Origin: Anaerococcus prevotii DSM 20548
GTDB taxonomy: Bacteria > Bacillota > Clostridia > Tissierellales > Peptoniphilaceae
Assembly (NCBI RefSeq): GCF_000024105.1
Contig: NC_013171.1
Coordinates: 1,608,501-1,672,500 of the forward strand
Length of the DNA: 64,000 nt
Reading direction: 5' to 3'
Part shown: positions 56,092 through 64,000 of the stretch, one piece after another
Layout: every line of letters starts with the position of its first letter
Numbering within the stretch: the first letter of the stretch is position 1
Notes under the pieces: generated by a model
The model's database searches: none
The model's input: only the letters and a program-made list of their open reading frames with translations
What the model was told of the DNA's origin: nothing
Program-made: the position numbers and the translations under genes

Positions 56092-56203
56092 TTTTTAGAC
56101 TCTTACTAATTTGTATTTATTAGAGTGTAAGTTAAATATAATAGACCGAATCATATTGTTTTTGTTTATTCTATATTAACTCGGGTAATAAGCTAAAGTA
56201 AGG
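56092..56203 (+). repeat. 112-bp direct repeat, copy B (duplicated leader)
   Basis: The partner of the repeat at 55446-55557, starting two bases after the IS3-type relic. The -10-like box is weaker here (CTATATT). Confidence 0.75.
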
Positions 56204-56230
56204 TTTTTAATAAGACGAGTCTTATTAAAA

Positions 56231-56356
56231 ATGAAATTAAGGAAAGTTACTTTATTAGCTTCACTTGTCTTACCTGCTCCTACCTTAGCAAACCAGCTTT
56301 TGATGCTAAAACTAAAGAAGAGAGTTTACAGTCTAAGCTTTTTTAAAATGAAATAA
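56231..56356 (+). pseudogene. decayed secreted small peptide gene
   Basis: The frame opens with a good signal peptide (MKLRKVTLLASLVLPAPTLA) and then drifts into 21 residues without character, ending at 56356. Dropping one base after the Ala codon gives PAFDAKTKEESLQSKLF and a stop, a far more protein-like mature start. This indicates a frameshift in a former exported peptide gene. Confidence 0.5.
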
Positions 56357-56366
56357 AGGAAAAGTA

Positions 56367-56570
56367 ATGAAATCTAAATTTACTTATTTTATAACATTTC
56401 TAATTGCCTTGTTCAATTTGATTTTCTTTGTTAGGCTTGCTTTTAAAGAAAAAAGATATCAAGTAGTGGAAAATAAGTTTAAGAAATTTATGTATATATC
56501 GGGCTTAATTTTGGGAATGGCATGTTCATTCTTAGTTATGTATATTGAAATATCTTATATATTTAAATAA
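56367..56570 (+). CDS. hypothetical two-helix membrane peptide
   Basis: A 67-residue protein with two hydrophobic helices (about 6-24 and 42-64) separated by a basic loop (KEKRYQVVENKFKK). AAAGGA stands seven bases before the ATG. Small two-helix proteins in such clusters are often immunity or export helpers; no family is recognised. Confidence 0.55.
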   Translation: MKSKFTYFITFLIALFNLIFFVRLAFKEKRYQVVENKFKKFMYISGLILGMACSFLVMYIEISYIFK

Positions 56571-56662
56571 TTTTTTAAAAGTAAAAACAGGAACGATATG
56601 GATTATAATTCATGCTCTTCATGTTTTCTATCCTTATAAATAAATAAGGTAAATGGGTATAT

Positions 56663-56821
56663 ATGTATACAGCGCAAACTTATAAATTTTATAGAAATTA
56701 CAAAACCAGAGCTATAAAGCTTGTAAAAATGATTCCTTAAGTTCAACAAGTTGCTAATGTAATTACTAAAGGATGGGCTGATTCAATAGCTAGAGGACCG
56801 GCTTATTTTGGAGGGAGATAA
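56663..56821 (+). pseudogene. small peptide gene with in-frame stop
   Basis: A 53-codon frame starting MYTAQTYKFYRNYKTR is interrupted at codon 26 by TAA and then runs on as VQQVANVITKGWADSIARGP... to a second stop at 56821. The Gly/Trp/Ala-rich second half looks like a bacteriocin-type peptide. Read-through would give 52 residues. It may instead be chance coding. Confidence 0.4.
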
Positions 56822-56831
56822 AAAATAATCA

Positions 56832-57128
56832 ATGAAAAATAAAGAAAAGAAAAGAAATTTTCTAAATAAGATGGATGATATTTATAATGATAAAAATATA
56901 CACTTATCTGAAAAAACAAAAAAAGAAATTTTAAAACAAACTAAAGATTTAGTTGATAATAAAACCAATATAAATTACGCATCTTATCATCTCTATCCTC
57001 TTATTAAGAATGAATCTTATGATAATGAATCTGAAAATTTAGATGAATTTTTAAAGCTTATTCTTAAATATAGATGGAAAAGTTATTTTGGAATGATACT
57101 AGGTTCTGCGTTTTCTGGTTTTAGATAA
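56832..57128 (+). CDS. hypothetical helical protein, immunity-like
   Basis: A 98-residue, Lys/Asn/Glu-rich, predicted all-helical cytoplasmic protein. It directly follows the broken peptide frame (ten-base gap). Length and helix content recall four-helix bacteriocin immunity proteins, but no signature is seen. The GGAGG upstream is somewhat distant. Confidence 0.5.
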   Translation: MKNKEKKRNFLNKMDDIYNDKNIHLSEKTKKEILKQTKDLVDNKTNINYASYHLYPLIKNESYDNESENLDEFLKLILKYRWKSYFGMILGSAFSGFR

Positions 57129-57153
57129 TTTGAATTAAAAAGGAGAGGGAATG

Positions 57154-57290
57154 TGACCTGAACCCCTAAAATTCAGAAAACGGATGGAGGGGTTTTTAGT
57201 ATGCCAAAATACTCAAAAGAATTTTTAAAAAATTAGTAAAAAATTACAAAATTTTTAAGTTAGAGTTTATACAAAAAATTTGACAATACC
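57154..57290 (+). mobile_element. IS3-type end remnant, copy 2
   Basis: A 137-bp relic nearly the same as 55952-56089: CTGAACCCCTAAAA left end, MPKYSKEFLKN then stop, and a right end whose complement is GGTATTGTCAAATTTTTTGT. The two relics bracket the broken peptide genes. Confidence 0.7.
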
Positions 57291-57310
57291 TTCAACTTTA
57301 TTAAGAATTA

Positions 57311-57631
57311 TTAATCTTGATTTCCAATTAATTTACTAATAATATTGTATGCTTCGATATGGCCTAGATTTTTTAAATCATTCAGACACTCTATTGCTTC
57401 TAATTTTTTACCATCATCAACTAGTTTAATTATTCTTTCTATATCTTCATCAGATAAATCTAATTTTTTCAAAGTTTTATAATCGACATTGCCATCCATT
57501 TCTGATATTATTTTACTTAAATTATCTACTTTCTTTGACAAGATATTATATTTATCTCTTAGATAAACACCTTGTGCAATAAACATGATTATTAATACAG
57601 CATCAGCTATTGCTCTAATTTTATTATCCAT
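57311..57631 (-). CDS. membrane-anchored protein with L7/L12 C-terminal-like domain
   Basis: A 106-residue protein. It has an N-terminal helix (about 8-24), a coiled-coil-like stretch (28-48), then LSDEDIERIIKLVDDGKKLEAIECLNDLKNLGHIEAYNII at about 59-99. That last part follows the pattern of the ribosomal L7/L12 C-terminal domain (IKLVREGKKIEAIK...GLGLKEA). Similar fusions occur in uncharacterised Firmicute proteins. Function unknown. Confidence 0.65.
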   Translation of the reverse strand: MDNKIRAIADAVLIIMFIAQGVYLRDKYNILSKKVDNLSKIISEMDGNVDYKTLKKLDLSDEDIERIIKLVDDGKKLEAIECLNDLKNLGHIEAYNIISKLIGNQD

Positions 57632-57809
57632 AGCCCCCCTATTTATTATTTAATTAACACCTTTAATTAAAAATTACCCGAAATTACATATTGTTAAAAC
57701 TAAATTAAGTTGAATTAAATATATTTTTAAATAATAATTATTTTACATAGGTATTTAAAGAAGATAAATAGGGCATAGGCTTTTTGCTAATAGGATTTTC
57801 TTATAGGCC

Positions 57810-58310
57810 CTAGTCTATTAGTATCCCCTTTTCCCTAAGCTTATCCTCTATACTTTCTTTGGCGAAGTCATTATCCACCCTTATGGTGTGATAGTGGATA
57901 TTTTCTGTTAGATTTTTTAGGGGAGTTGATTCGTCTATTGATTTGATAAAGACATCTACGCCCTTTCTTGATTTGATATTTAGCTCTTTCTTGATAAGTC
58001 CATAGGTCTTGTGGTTGATGAAGACATCTAGGATTTCTCCTCCCCTATCTACTATGATGTTTAGCTCATCTCCTATTTCTTCGTCCCTGTGGGAGCATTT
58101 TATGATAAATTGTATCTTCGAAGACTGGCTTAGCCAGTATCCCTTGTTGTTTGATTTTATCTGATAGCCACTTGCCTTAAGGATAGAGATATCCTTGACT
58201 ATAACCTGGCGACTTAGGCCGAATTTCTCTGCTAAGCTTCCTCCAGATATGGGGCTGGTCCTATCTTGTAAGATTCTTATAATTTCTAGTTGTCTGTCTT
58301 TGATATTCAT
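57810..58310 (-). CDS. niaR: NiaR-type transcription repressor (HTH_11 plus 3H domain)
   Basis: A 166-residue regulator of NAD biosynthesis or niacin uptake. An N-terminal HTH_11 (LEIIRILQDRTSPISGGSLAEKFGLSRQVIVKDI) is followed by a 3H domain whose conserved histidines appear in CSHRDEE, FINHKTYG and NIHYHTI. In relatives, nicotinic acid is the corepressor. No niacin genes lie next to it in the window. Confidence 0.92.
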   Translation of the reverse strand: MNIKDRQLEIIRILQDRTSPISGGSLAEKFGLSRQVIVKDISILKASGYQIKSNNKGYWLSQSSKIQFIIKCSHRDEEIGDELNIIVDRGGEILDVFINHKTYGLIKKELNIKSRKGVDVFIKSIDESTPLKNLTENIHYHTIRVDNDFAKESIEDKLREKGILID

Positions 58311-58345
58311 ATTAACCTCTATATCACTTTACCCCAAAAATAAAT

Positions 58346-58374
58346 TTGACATTATATTTTTTTGAGTGTAATAT
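58346..58374 (+). promoter_or_regulatory. promoter of the T-box/amino-acid transporter operon
   Basis: Perfect TTGACA (58346-58351) and TAATAT (58369-58374), 17 bases apart. Confidence 0.75.
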
Positions 58375-58380
58375 ATAAGC

Positions 58381-58640
58381 AACAACAGTGATAAGAGGAG
58401 TAACCAAAGATTTTAGAATAAAGAGAATCCTAGCTGGTGTGAATGGAGATTTTAAATTTTGGTGAAAAAAGCCTTTGAGTTTTGTCGGGGATATTTGATC
58501 TGACAGCGGGACTTGCCCGTTATAGCAAGAGAGTATGATTGTACTTATTGAGTAGCTTTTCGTGAGATGAGCTAAAATTAAGGTGGTAACGCGAATTTTC
58601 GTCCTTATTGCTTCCGTTTGGAGCAGTAAGGACTTTTATT
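58381..58640 (+). promoter_or_regulatory. T-box riboswitch, probably lysine-specific
   Basis: A canonical T-box leader: GGAGTAA at the 5' side of Stem I, the distal AGAGAATCC...GCTGGTGTGAATGG loop motifs, and the antiterminator core AAGGTGGTAACGCG (58580-58593). An 11-bp terminator GTCCTTATTGC/GCAGTAAGGAC (58601-58611, 58623-58633) with a T-run follows. After the ACCAAA/TTTGGT helix the 3' side of the specifier loop is GTGAA-A-AAA-G, so AAA or AAG (lysine) is the likely specifier. Confidence 0.88.
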
Positions 58641-58672
58641 TTACAATCAAATTTATTAAGAAAGGAATTATT

Positions 58673-60238
58673 ATGAAAAAGCTAGTAAAGATTATCCTTG
58701 CACTTATCCTAATCATTACGCCCCTTGGCCAGGTTAATGCAAGCGAAGAAGACACATTCAGAGTGGGTATGGAAGTAAACTACGCTCCCTTTAACTTCTC
58801 TGAAGTAAGTGATGAAAATGGAGGCTATCCTGTAGCCAACTCCCCGGGCGAATATGCCAACGGTTATGACGTCCAATTTGCCAAGAAGATCGCCGATGGT
58901 CTAGGCAAGAAGCTTGAAATCTACAAGATCGAATGGGACGGACTAATTCCTGCCCTAACTAGTGGCAAGATCGATGCAATAGTAGCTGGTATGAGCCCAA
59001 CCGCTGAAAGGCTAGAGCAAATCGACTTTTCTGTTCCCTACTACCATGCCAAGATGGTTGTAGTTACCCAAAAGGACTCAAAGTATGAGGATGCTAAGTC
59101 CATTAACGACTTCGAAGGAGCAAAGATTACCGCCCAACTAGGGACCTTCCATGTAGCTATGATAGATCAAATGGCAGGTGTTAACAAACAAGAGTCCATG
59201 GACTCCTTCCCTACAATGATTGCTGCTGCAAATGCTGGGACTATTGATGGATATATCTCAGAGGAGGCTGGAGCTGAATCTGCTGTGGCTGCCAACCCAA
59301 AGCTTACTTATGTAACTTTTGATGAAGCTAATGGCTTTGAGACTAAGGATGAAGATACAACAGTAGGAGTAGGGATTGCCAAAAATTCTCCTCTTACAGA
59401 AGAAGTGAACAAGGTTCTTTCATCTATGGATATAGAAAAGGAACAAGAAGAGATTATGGGAGTAATGACCAAGCTTACTGCAGATGAGGAAGAAAGCGCA
59501 GGCTTTATCGATGAAGTTAAATCGATTTGGGCGACCTACTCTACTCTTTTCCTAAAGGGTGTAGTTAATACCCTAATCATAGCCATAGTTTCTACAATCC
59601 TAGGTTTCCTCTTAGGCCTTTTGGTTGCAGTTATTAGGGGAATGGAAGTCAAAAAGACAGATAATGCCTTTACCTACTATCTCCACAAAATAATCAACTG
59701 GATCTTGGGAGCTTATGTTGAAATATTTAGGGGAACCCCAATGATGGTTCAATCTGTAATCATCTTCTACGGACTTAAGCAATATTTCGATATAGACCTA
59801 TCGACTATGTTTGCAGCAATCCTTATCGTTTCAATCAACACAGGAGCCTACCTATCTGAGGTAGTCCGTGGAGGAATCAATTCGATTGACAAGGGACAAT
59901 TTGAAGCCTGCAAGGCTATAGGCATGACCCATTTCCAAACTATGGTTCACGTAATCCTACCTCAAACAATCCTTACAATTCTTCCTTCTATTGGAAACGA
60001 GTTTGTAATAAATATCAAGGATACATCAGTCCTTAACGTAATTTCTGTAACAGAGCTATTCTTTATGAGTAAGTCTGTCGCAGGATCAACCTACCAATAC
60101 TTCCCAACCTACTTGATAACAGCAGTGATTTATTTCGTCCTAACCTTCACTATTACGAGAATCCTTCTTGTCCTTGAAAGAAGATTTAGGGATACTGACT
60201 TTATCATGGAATCATCAACAGGAGCAAACAATGTCTGA
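58673..60238 (+). CDS. amino-acid ABC transporter, fused substrate-binding and permease protein
   Basis: A 521-residue fusion. A signal peptide (1-22) is followed by a type 3 solute-binding domain (about 25-270: [35 protein letters not shown]). A HisM/GlnP-type permease domain (about 295-510) ends the protein, with the EAA-like loop [24 protein letters not shown] that docks on the ATPase. The ATG at 58673 behind AAAGGA is used; a longer frame begins inside the T-box. The T-box specifier suggests lysine (or cationic amino acid) uptake. Confidence 0.93.
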   Translation: MKKLVKIILALILIITPLGQVNASEEDTFRVGMEVNYAPFNFSEVSDENGGYPVANSPGEYANGYDVQFAKKIADGLGKKLEIYKIEWDGLIPALTSGKIDAIVAGMSPTAERLEQIDFSVPYYHAKMVVVTQKDSKYEDAKSINDFEGAKITAQLGTFHVAMIDQMAGVNKQESMDSFPTMIAAANAGTIDGYISEEAGAESAVAANPKLTYVTFDEANGFETKDEDTTVGVGIAKNSPLTEEVNKVLSSMDIEKEQEEIMGVMTKLTADEEESAGFIDEVKSIWATYSTLFLKGVVNTLIIAIVSTILGFLLGLLVAVIRGMEVKKTDNAFTYYLHKIINWILGAYVEIFRGTPMMVQSVIIFYGLKQYFDIDLSTMFAAILIVSINTGAYLSEVVRGGINSIDKGQFEACKAIGMTHFQTMVHVILPQTILTILPSIGNEFVINIKDTSVLNVISVTELFFMSKSVAGSTYQYFPTYLITAVIYFVLTFTITRILLVLERRFRDTDFIMESSTGANNV

Positions 60239-60971
60239 GATAATTAGAGTAAACAATTTAGAGAAAAAATTCGGGGACAACCTAGTCCTTAAGGATATAA
60301 ATATGGCGGTAAATGAAGGAGAAGTAGTCTCTATCATAGGATCTTCTGGATCTGGTAAGTCGACCCTCCTTCGCTGCCTTAACCTCTTAGAATCTCCTAC
60401 AAGTGGAAAAATTCTCTACAGGGGCGACAACATCCTAGACCATAAGTTCGACCAAAGAAAATACAGGTCTAGGGTCGGCATGGTATTTCAAAACTTCAAT
60501 CTCTTTGCCAACAAGACCGTCCTTGAAAACTGTATGCTAGGTCAAATCAAAGTCCTAGGCAGAAATCACAAGGAAGCTGAAGAAATTTCTAGAAAATACC
60601 TAGAAAGCGTTAATATGCAAAACTATGTCAACGCCAAGCCTAGCCAAATCTCCGGTGGTCAGCAACAAAGGGTAGCCATAGCCCGTGCCCTTTGCATGAA
60701 CCCTGACCTCCTACTTTTCGATGAGCCAACAAGTGCCCTAGACCCAGAGACAGTAGGCGAGGTCCTAGATGTAATGACCAAGCTTGCAAAAAGCGGGATG
60801 ACTATGATTGTAGTAACCCACGAGATGGACTTTGCAAGAGATGTATCTAGCAGGGTCTTGTTCATGAACAAGGGAATCATCCTAGAAGACGGCACTCCAG
60901 AAAAAATATTTACAAACCCAGACCACGATAGGACCAAGGAGTTCCTAAAGAGATTTTTGGGAGAAAATTAA
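60231..60971 (+). CDS. amino-acid ABC transporter ATP-binding protein
   Basis: A 246-residue polar-amino-acid-type ATPase. Walker A is GSSGSGKST at 37-45, the signature [15 protein letters not shown], Walker B LLLFDEP and the H-loop VTHEMDFA. The ATG at 60231 has CAGGAG six bases ahead and overlaps the fused permease gene by eight bases. It energises the transporter encoded upstream. Confidence 0.95.
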   Translation: MSEIIRVNNLEKKFGDNLVLKDINMAVNEGEVVSIIGSSGSGKSTLLRCLNLLESPTSGKILYRGDNILDHKFDQRKYRSRVGMVFQNFNLFANKTVLENCMLGQIKVLGRNHKEAEEISRKYLESVNMQNYVNAKPSQISGGQQQRVAIARALCMNPDLLLFDEPTSALDPETVGEVLDVMTKLAKSGMTMIVVTHEMDFARDVSSRVLFMNKGIILEDGTPEKIFTNPDHDRTKEFLKRFLGEN

Positions 60972-60998
60972 ATTATTAAGTTTAAAAATGTGATAATA

Positions 60999-61038
60999 AG
61001 CGGAGGATTAGATTAAAGATCAGATCTTCTGCTTTTTA
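60999..61038 (+). terminator. terminator of the amino-acid transporter operon
   Basis: AGCGGAGGAT pairs with ATCTTCTGCT (two G-U pairs), followed by T5. Confidence 0.65.
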
Positions 61039-61126
61039 CTTACAAATTTTTCACTTATCTTTTATTTTTTGCCTTCCTAACTAGTACAATAATTTTATCA
61101 AAAACTTATTTAGTAAAGGAGTTTAG

Positions 61127-61432
61127 ATGATAGATAAATATATAAATCATATTAGGGGGATAGTAAAGTTTGATGGAGTAGATCCTGATGAGTTAGAAAT
61201 AATGGTTAAAGATAATAAAATTATATTTTTATACGAGAGCCACTTTTCCCTAATAAGTATGAGCCTATTAAATTTCCTAGGCAAGGAAGGTATAAAATTT
61301 GATTTTGTTCTCGGTGCCAACTCTGAGGAAGACTTTGCAAAAGATAAAATAAATAGCATACAGATTACTGTTAATATCGGGGAACTAAGCAAAATGAATA
61401 ACTACTTGATTGATTTTAAGGACCTTGATTAG
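61127..61432 (+). CDS. hypothetical protein
   Basis: A 101-residue soluble, acidic protein of mixed strand and helix character. AAAGGAG lies before the ATG, and a terminator shared with the convergent antiporter follows. No family recognised. Confidence 0.6.
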   Translation: MIDKYINHIRGIVKFDGVDPDELEIMVKDNKIIFLYESHFSLISMSLLNFLGKEGIKFDFVLGANSEEDFAKDKINSIQITVNIGELSKMNNYLIDFKDLD

Positions 61433-61483
61433 TAAAATTATTTTCTATAAGTATCTCTCAATTAAAATATTCGACTAGAAGCT

Positions 61484-61516
61484 AAGGGCAGGATTTAACA
61501 TTTCCCGCCCTTTTGT
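61484..61516. terminator. terminator between hypothetical gene and antiporter
   Basis: AAGGGC-A-GG pairs with CC-C-GCCCTT and is followed by TTTT on the plus strand. It lies between two convergent genes. Confidence 0.65.
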
Positions 61517-61545
61517 TTTCCTAGTTACTAGAATAATATTATTTA

Positions 61546-62736
61546 TTAAATATTATATTTAGGATTTTTCAATAACTTCTTGTAGGTCTTATCTGTAAGT
61601 ATGGCTCCAAGGGGAGCGGTGTAGAGGATTGCTATTACTGATATGGCAAGGATTAACTTACCGCTTGCAATCCCGTATCCTAGAGCGACCGGTCCTATGG
61701 CTGCTTGGACTGTGGCCTTTGGTAGGTAGGCGAAGCCTGAGAATATCTTCTCAGATTTTTCAAGATTTGAAGGAAGAAGAGCCAAATATACTCCAAGCAT
61801 CCTAAATATTAGTCCTCCTGTGATTAATAGAAGGGCTGGTAGGATTTCTTCTCCTATTATGGAAAGGTCTACCGTAATTCCCACTAGGACAAAGAGGAAG
61901 ATCTCAAAAAGTTCCCAAAGGCTTCCATAAACATCCAAAAGCTCATCTGCAAGGTCTTGGTCGAGCTTTTTAATCGTCATAGTCGTAGAAATAATAGCCA
62001 CAAGGCCAGAGAAGGCTATATAGCCCTTAGCCAAATCTTCTATCTCCAAGATGAAAAATGATAGACCCATAAGGACTATTACCTTATAAATTTTGCCCAA
62101 ATTTATTTTTGAATAAATTATATCAAGGATATATCCTAGTATGATTCCAAAAAGAATTCCTGTAATAATTGATATAGGAATATTTAGAAAACTTCCCATA
62201 GAGGCTTGACCTCCTAACTTTAGATTGATAAAAACCGTAAAAAATACTATGGTGTAGACATCATCTATGGAAGAGCCTGCAAGGATTATCTCGGGGATTT
62301 TCTTATCTTCTCCATAGCCTTCTTCTATAAGCCTTATCATCCTTGGCACAACTATGGCAGGAGATACTGCCGCAAGGACAGCTCCAAGGATGGCACTGTC
62401 GATATAGGGAAGGTTAAAGATTTTATTTGCAAGAAATGTTATAGCGACCATCTCAAAACTTGCTGGAAGGAAGGTCATTAGAATTGCAGGAAGACCGACC
62501 TCCCTTAATCTATCAAAAGATAGGCTAAGGCCAGCTCTCGATAGGATTACAACTAGGGCAATCTGCCTTAAGTCCTTTGAAAGAGCTCCTATATCTCCTT
62601 TTACTAGTCCCAAGAGATTGGGGCTTATGATGATTCCTGCTAGAAGCATACCCAAGATGGGGGCGAGTTTGATTTTTGAAAAAAGCTTAGAGCCGATAAG
62701 ACCTGCTATCATTATAAGTCCGACATTTGTTAACAT
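61546..62736 (-). CDS. cation:proton antiporter
   Basis: A 396-residue, roughly 11-12 helix exchanger of the CPA superfamily. Typical stretches are LGMLLAGIIISPNLLGLV, the RAGLSLSFDRL region, ILGAVLAAVSPAIVVPRMI and the ASSIDDVYTIVFF segment with paired acidic residues in the expected ion-binding helix. It would exchange Na+ or K+ for protons. The ATG at 62736 with AGGAGG is used; an upstream in-frame start lies inside the leader hairpin. Confidence 0.88.
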   Translation of the reverse strand: MLTNVGLIMIAGLIGSKLFSKIKLAPILGMLLAGIIISPNLLGLVKGDIGALSKDLRQIALVVILSRAGLSLSFDRLREVGLPAILMTFLPASFEMVAITFLANKIFNLPYIDSAILGAVLAAVSPAIVVPRMIRLIEEGYGEDKKIPEIILAGSSIDDVYTIVFFTVFINLKLGGQASMGSFLNIPISIITGILFGIILGYILDIIYSKINLGKIYKVIVLMGLSFFILEIEDLAKGYIAFSGLVAIISTTMTIKKLDQDLADELLDVYGSLWELFEIFLFVLVGITVDLSIIGEEILPALLLITGGLIFRMLGVYLALLPSNLEKSEKIFSGFAYLPKATVQAAIGPVALGYGIASGKLILAISVIAILYTAPLGAILTDKTYKKLLKNPKYNI

Positions 62737-62746
62737 TTTTCCTCCT

Positions 62747-62789
62747 AAAAAAGCTGATGGCCCTACAATCAAGTAGAAGTCATCAGCTT
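62747..62789 (-). terminator. terminator or attenuator in front of the antiporter
   Basis: On the minus strand, AAGCTGATG (62781-62789) pairs with CATCAGCTT (62751-62759). An inner CTAC/GTAG helix is enclosed and a T6 run follows, ending only five bases before the AGGAGG ribosome site. It could terminate rnhA transcripts or act as an attenuator of the antiporter. Confidence 0.7.
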
Positions 62790-62852
62790 ATAGCGTTTAT
62801 TTTACAGGGAAGAACTTCATTTCCCTAAATTTATTTTACTTTTTATTTACCC

Positions 62853-63437
62853 TTATTCAACTAGGGCACCCTTTTTAGCGAGCCTATCTGCCCAGTCGTT
62901 GTACTTATCGTTGGAATGTCCCTTGACCTTGACAAAGCCTATCTTTAGGCTCTTTCTCGCTTCTTTTACAAAGTTTTTGTAAGAGATAGTAAGTGCGTTA
63001 TTGGCCTTCCATTCGTCATTGGCCCAGGAGGAAATTCCCTGGTAGTCGTGATAGATTATTATTTTTTCTCTTTTTTCTTCCAGGGCCTTTTTTATAGCAA
63101 GCTCACTTGCCCTGACCTCTCCTGCTACATTCCTGTGCTTGTAAAAGTCATCTGTGTAGGATTCGTAGAGCTCTTCTTCTCCGTCCTTACTTATGTAGAC
63201 AACCCCTGCCCCGTAGATCTTCTCCTTAAGATTATAAGACCCATCCACATAGGCTATTATTGTTTCATCGTCTACTTCAATCGTCTCTTTTCTATCTTCC
63301 ATAAAGGCTATAGCATCTTCCTTTTTCTTAAAGGACTTGTAGCTCGCATTGGAAAATCCCTTTACTTCCTTAAGGCAAGAATCCCAGGATGTGTATATCC
63401 CAGGATTCCTTCCCCTTTTTACTGCGTAATATTTCAT
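62853..63437 (-). CDS. rnhA: ribonuclease H with N-terminal hybrid-binding domain
   Basis: A 194-residue RNase HI that removes RNA from RNA-DNA hybrids. An N-terminal viroplasmin-like hybrid-binding domain (YYAVKRGRNPGIYTSW...GFSNASYKSFKKKEDA, 1-48) is followed by the catalytic domain. Acidic residues are in AYVDGSYN, AGEVRASEL, IYHDYQG and NDWADRLAK, with KGHS as the His loop. It overlaps the amylase gene by four bases. Confidence 0.95.
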   Translation of the reverse strand: MKYYAVKRGRNPGIYTSWDSCLKEVKGFSNASYKSFKKKEDAIAFMEDRKETIEVDDETIIAYVDGSYNLKEKIYGAGVVYISKDGEEELYESYTDDFYKHRNVAGEVRASELAIKKALEEKREKIIIYHDYQGISSWANDEWKANNALTISYKNFVKEARKSLKIGFVKVKGHSNDKYNDWADRLAKKGALVE

Positions 63438-64000
63438 AAGCTTTCCTTATTGGCCCAGTAGGTTACAGAGCCTGGACCTACAGTGAATACTCCATTTCCA
63501 TTTTCATCAATTGTGATGTCCTCGTTTTTGCCAGAAAGGTCCACATAAGTCGCTCCTGCCTCGCTCTCTCCTACAAACATTTGCTTTTCAGCCATGTCTT
63601 TGATTGAAATTAGAACAGCAAGTGGCTTATGGTCTTCGTCTCCTCTTCTGACCCAACCTATAACTGAAGGGTCGTCGAAGTAATTGTCTTCCTCGCCGTA
63701 ATTATAATTTTTCCTAACCTTAAGCATATTGTTTATTAGATCGTATTTGGCCTCTGTCTTTACCTCTCCTATTAGTCCATAATAGTCTCCTGCGAAGATA
63801 CATGGATAGCCGTCTTTTCTGAATAGGATCATGGCATAGGCAATCTCCTTAAACCAATCCTCAACCCAGGAGTCTAGAGACTGGCCTGGTTGGCTGTCGT
63901 GGTTATCTACAAAGGTCACAGCTTGGGCAGGGAAGTCTGCCACGATTGTATTATCGAAGATCTTTCTCATGTCGTAGTTACCCATGGACTTGCTTGCTTC
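63434..64000 (-). CDS. alpha-amylase, C-terminal part
   Basis: 188 residues of a glycoside hydrolase family 13 enzyme; the frame stays open to the right edge (five codons beyond the ATG at 63985), so the gene continues outside. Region IV is clear in VTFVDNHDSQPG (transition-state-stabilising Asp). GYPCIFAGDYYGL follows, and the C-terminal beta domain is recognisable (GVFTVGPGSVTYW). It looks like a cytoplasmic alpha-amylase of the AmyA type acting on glycogen or maltodextrins. Confidence 0.93.
   Translation of the reverse strand, partial: EASKSMGNYDMRKIFDNTIVADFPAQAVTFVDNHDSQPGQSLDSWVEDWFKEIAYAMILFRKDGYPCIFAGDYYGLIGEVKTEAKYDLINNMLKVRKNYNYGEEDNYFDDPSVIGWVRRGDEDHKPLAVLISIKDMAEKQMFVGESEAGATYVDLSGKNEDITIDENGNGVFTVGPGSVTYWANKESL

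Noticed and set aside
55446-56203. 112-bp direct repeats as attachment sites of an integrated element
   Set aside because: No integrase lies between them, and each copy looks like a promoter/leader before a small ORF, so gene duplication is simpler.
58583-58672. 30-residue N-terminal extension of the amino-acid transporter fusion
   Set aside because: The extended frame begins inside the T-box antiterminator/terminator; the ATG at 58673 has a proper ribosome site and starts a normal signal peptide.

Overview
The window reads as a chromosomal segment of a low-GC, anaerobic, Gram-positive coccus of the Tissierellia/Peptoniphilaceae type (Anaerococcus-like). This assignment is inferred from gene content and AT-rich codon use, not from a marker gene. 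Supporting signs are rubredoxins with a rubredoxin-reductase-like flavoprotein, a class C sortase pilus locus, T-box and GlpP-type leader RNAs, RNase M5, and a MurE without the DAP-type DNPR motif. Most genes lie on the minus strand in tight, often overlapping operons.

Layout. 0-4 kb: tandem rubredoxins, a surface-type protein, a YitT-family membrane protein and an F420-ligase-family protein. 4.1-7.8 kb: a seven-gene minus-strand operon that starts with a lipoprotein barnase and its barstar, then a YtrA-like GntR regulator with an ABC-2 exporter, a sirtuin and a zinc-ribbon membrane protein. 7.9-8.6 kb: tRNA-Pro followed by 142-bp tandem repeats that carry decayed copies of the tRNA 3' end. 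8.7-13.3 kb: one pilin and three class C sortases. 13.4-18.8 kb: the glycerol regulon (glpP, glpK, glpA-like dehydrogenase, partner flavoprotein, DUF1667) with two GlpP-type attenuator leaders. 18.9-25.6 kb: sugar transferase, pseudouridine synthase, PadR, a UvrD-like helicase-nuclease, GNAT and the flavoprotein. 26-30 kb: groESL under CIRCE, an aminotransferase and msrB. 30-39.4 kb: an operon of murE, a BaiN-family flavoprotein and a SAF-domain dehydrogenase, and the housekeeping operon metG-tatD-rnmV-ksgA. 39.5-43.1 kb: an amino-acid/Na+ symporter, T-box-controlled tyrS and a sugar acetyltransferase.

43.1-52.4 kb is accessory. It holds a roughly 370-bp, almost fully base-paired non-coding element, an ArsR-type regulator with palindromic operators driving a heterodimeric ABC exporter, and a separate ABC exporter paired with a NarL-type two-component system. 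52.4-55.4 kb: DUF1002 protein, Mrp ATPase and a PfoR-like PTS IIC protein. 55.4-57.3 kb is a small decayed island with a duplicated 112-bp leader, two deleted IS3-type end remnants, broken small-peptide genes and small membrane or immunity-like ORFs. 57.3-64 kb: an L7/L12-C-terminal-like protein, NiaR, a T-box (probably lysine) ahead of an amino-acid ABC transporter, a cation/proton antiporter, RNase H and the end of an alpha-amylase.

The main novelty candidates are the structured element at 43.2-43.55 kb, the tRNA-Pro-derived tandem repeats at 8 kb, the minimal Stem I tyrosine T-box at 41 kb, and the decayed peptide island at 55.4-57.3 kb.
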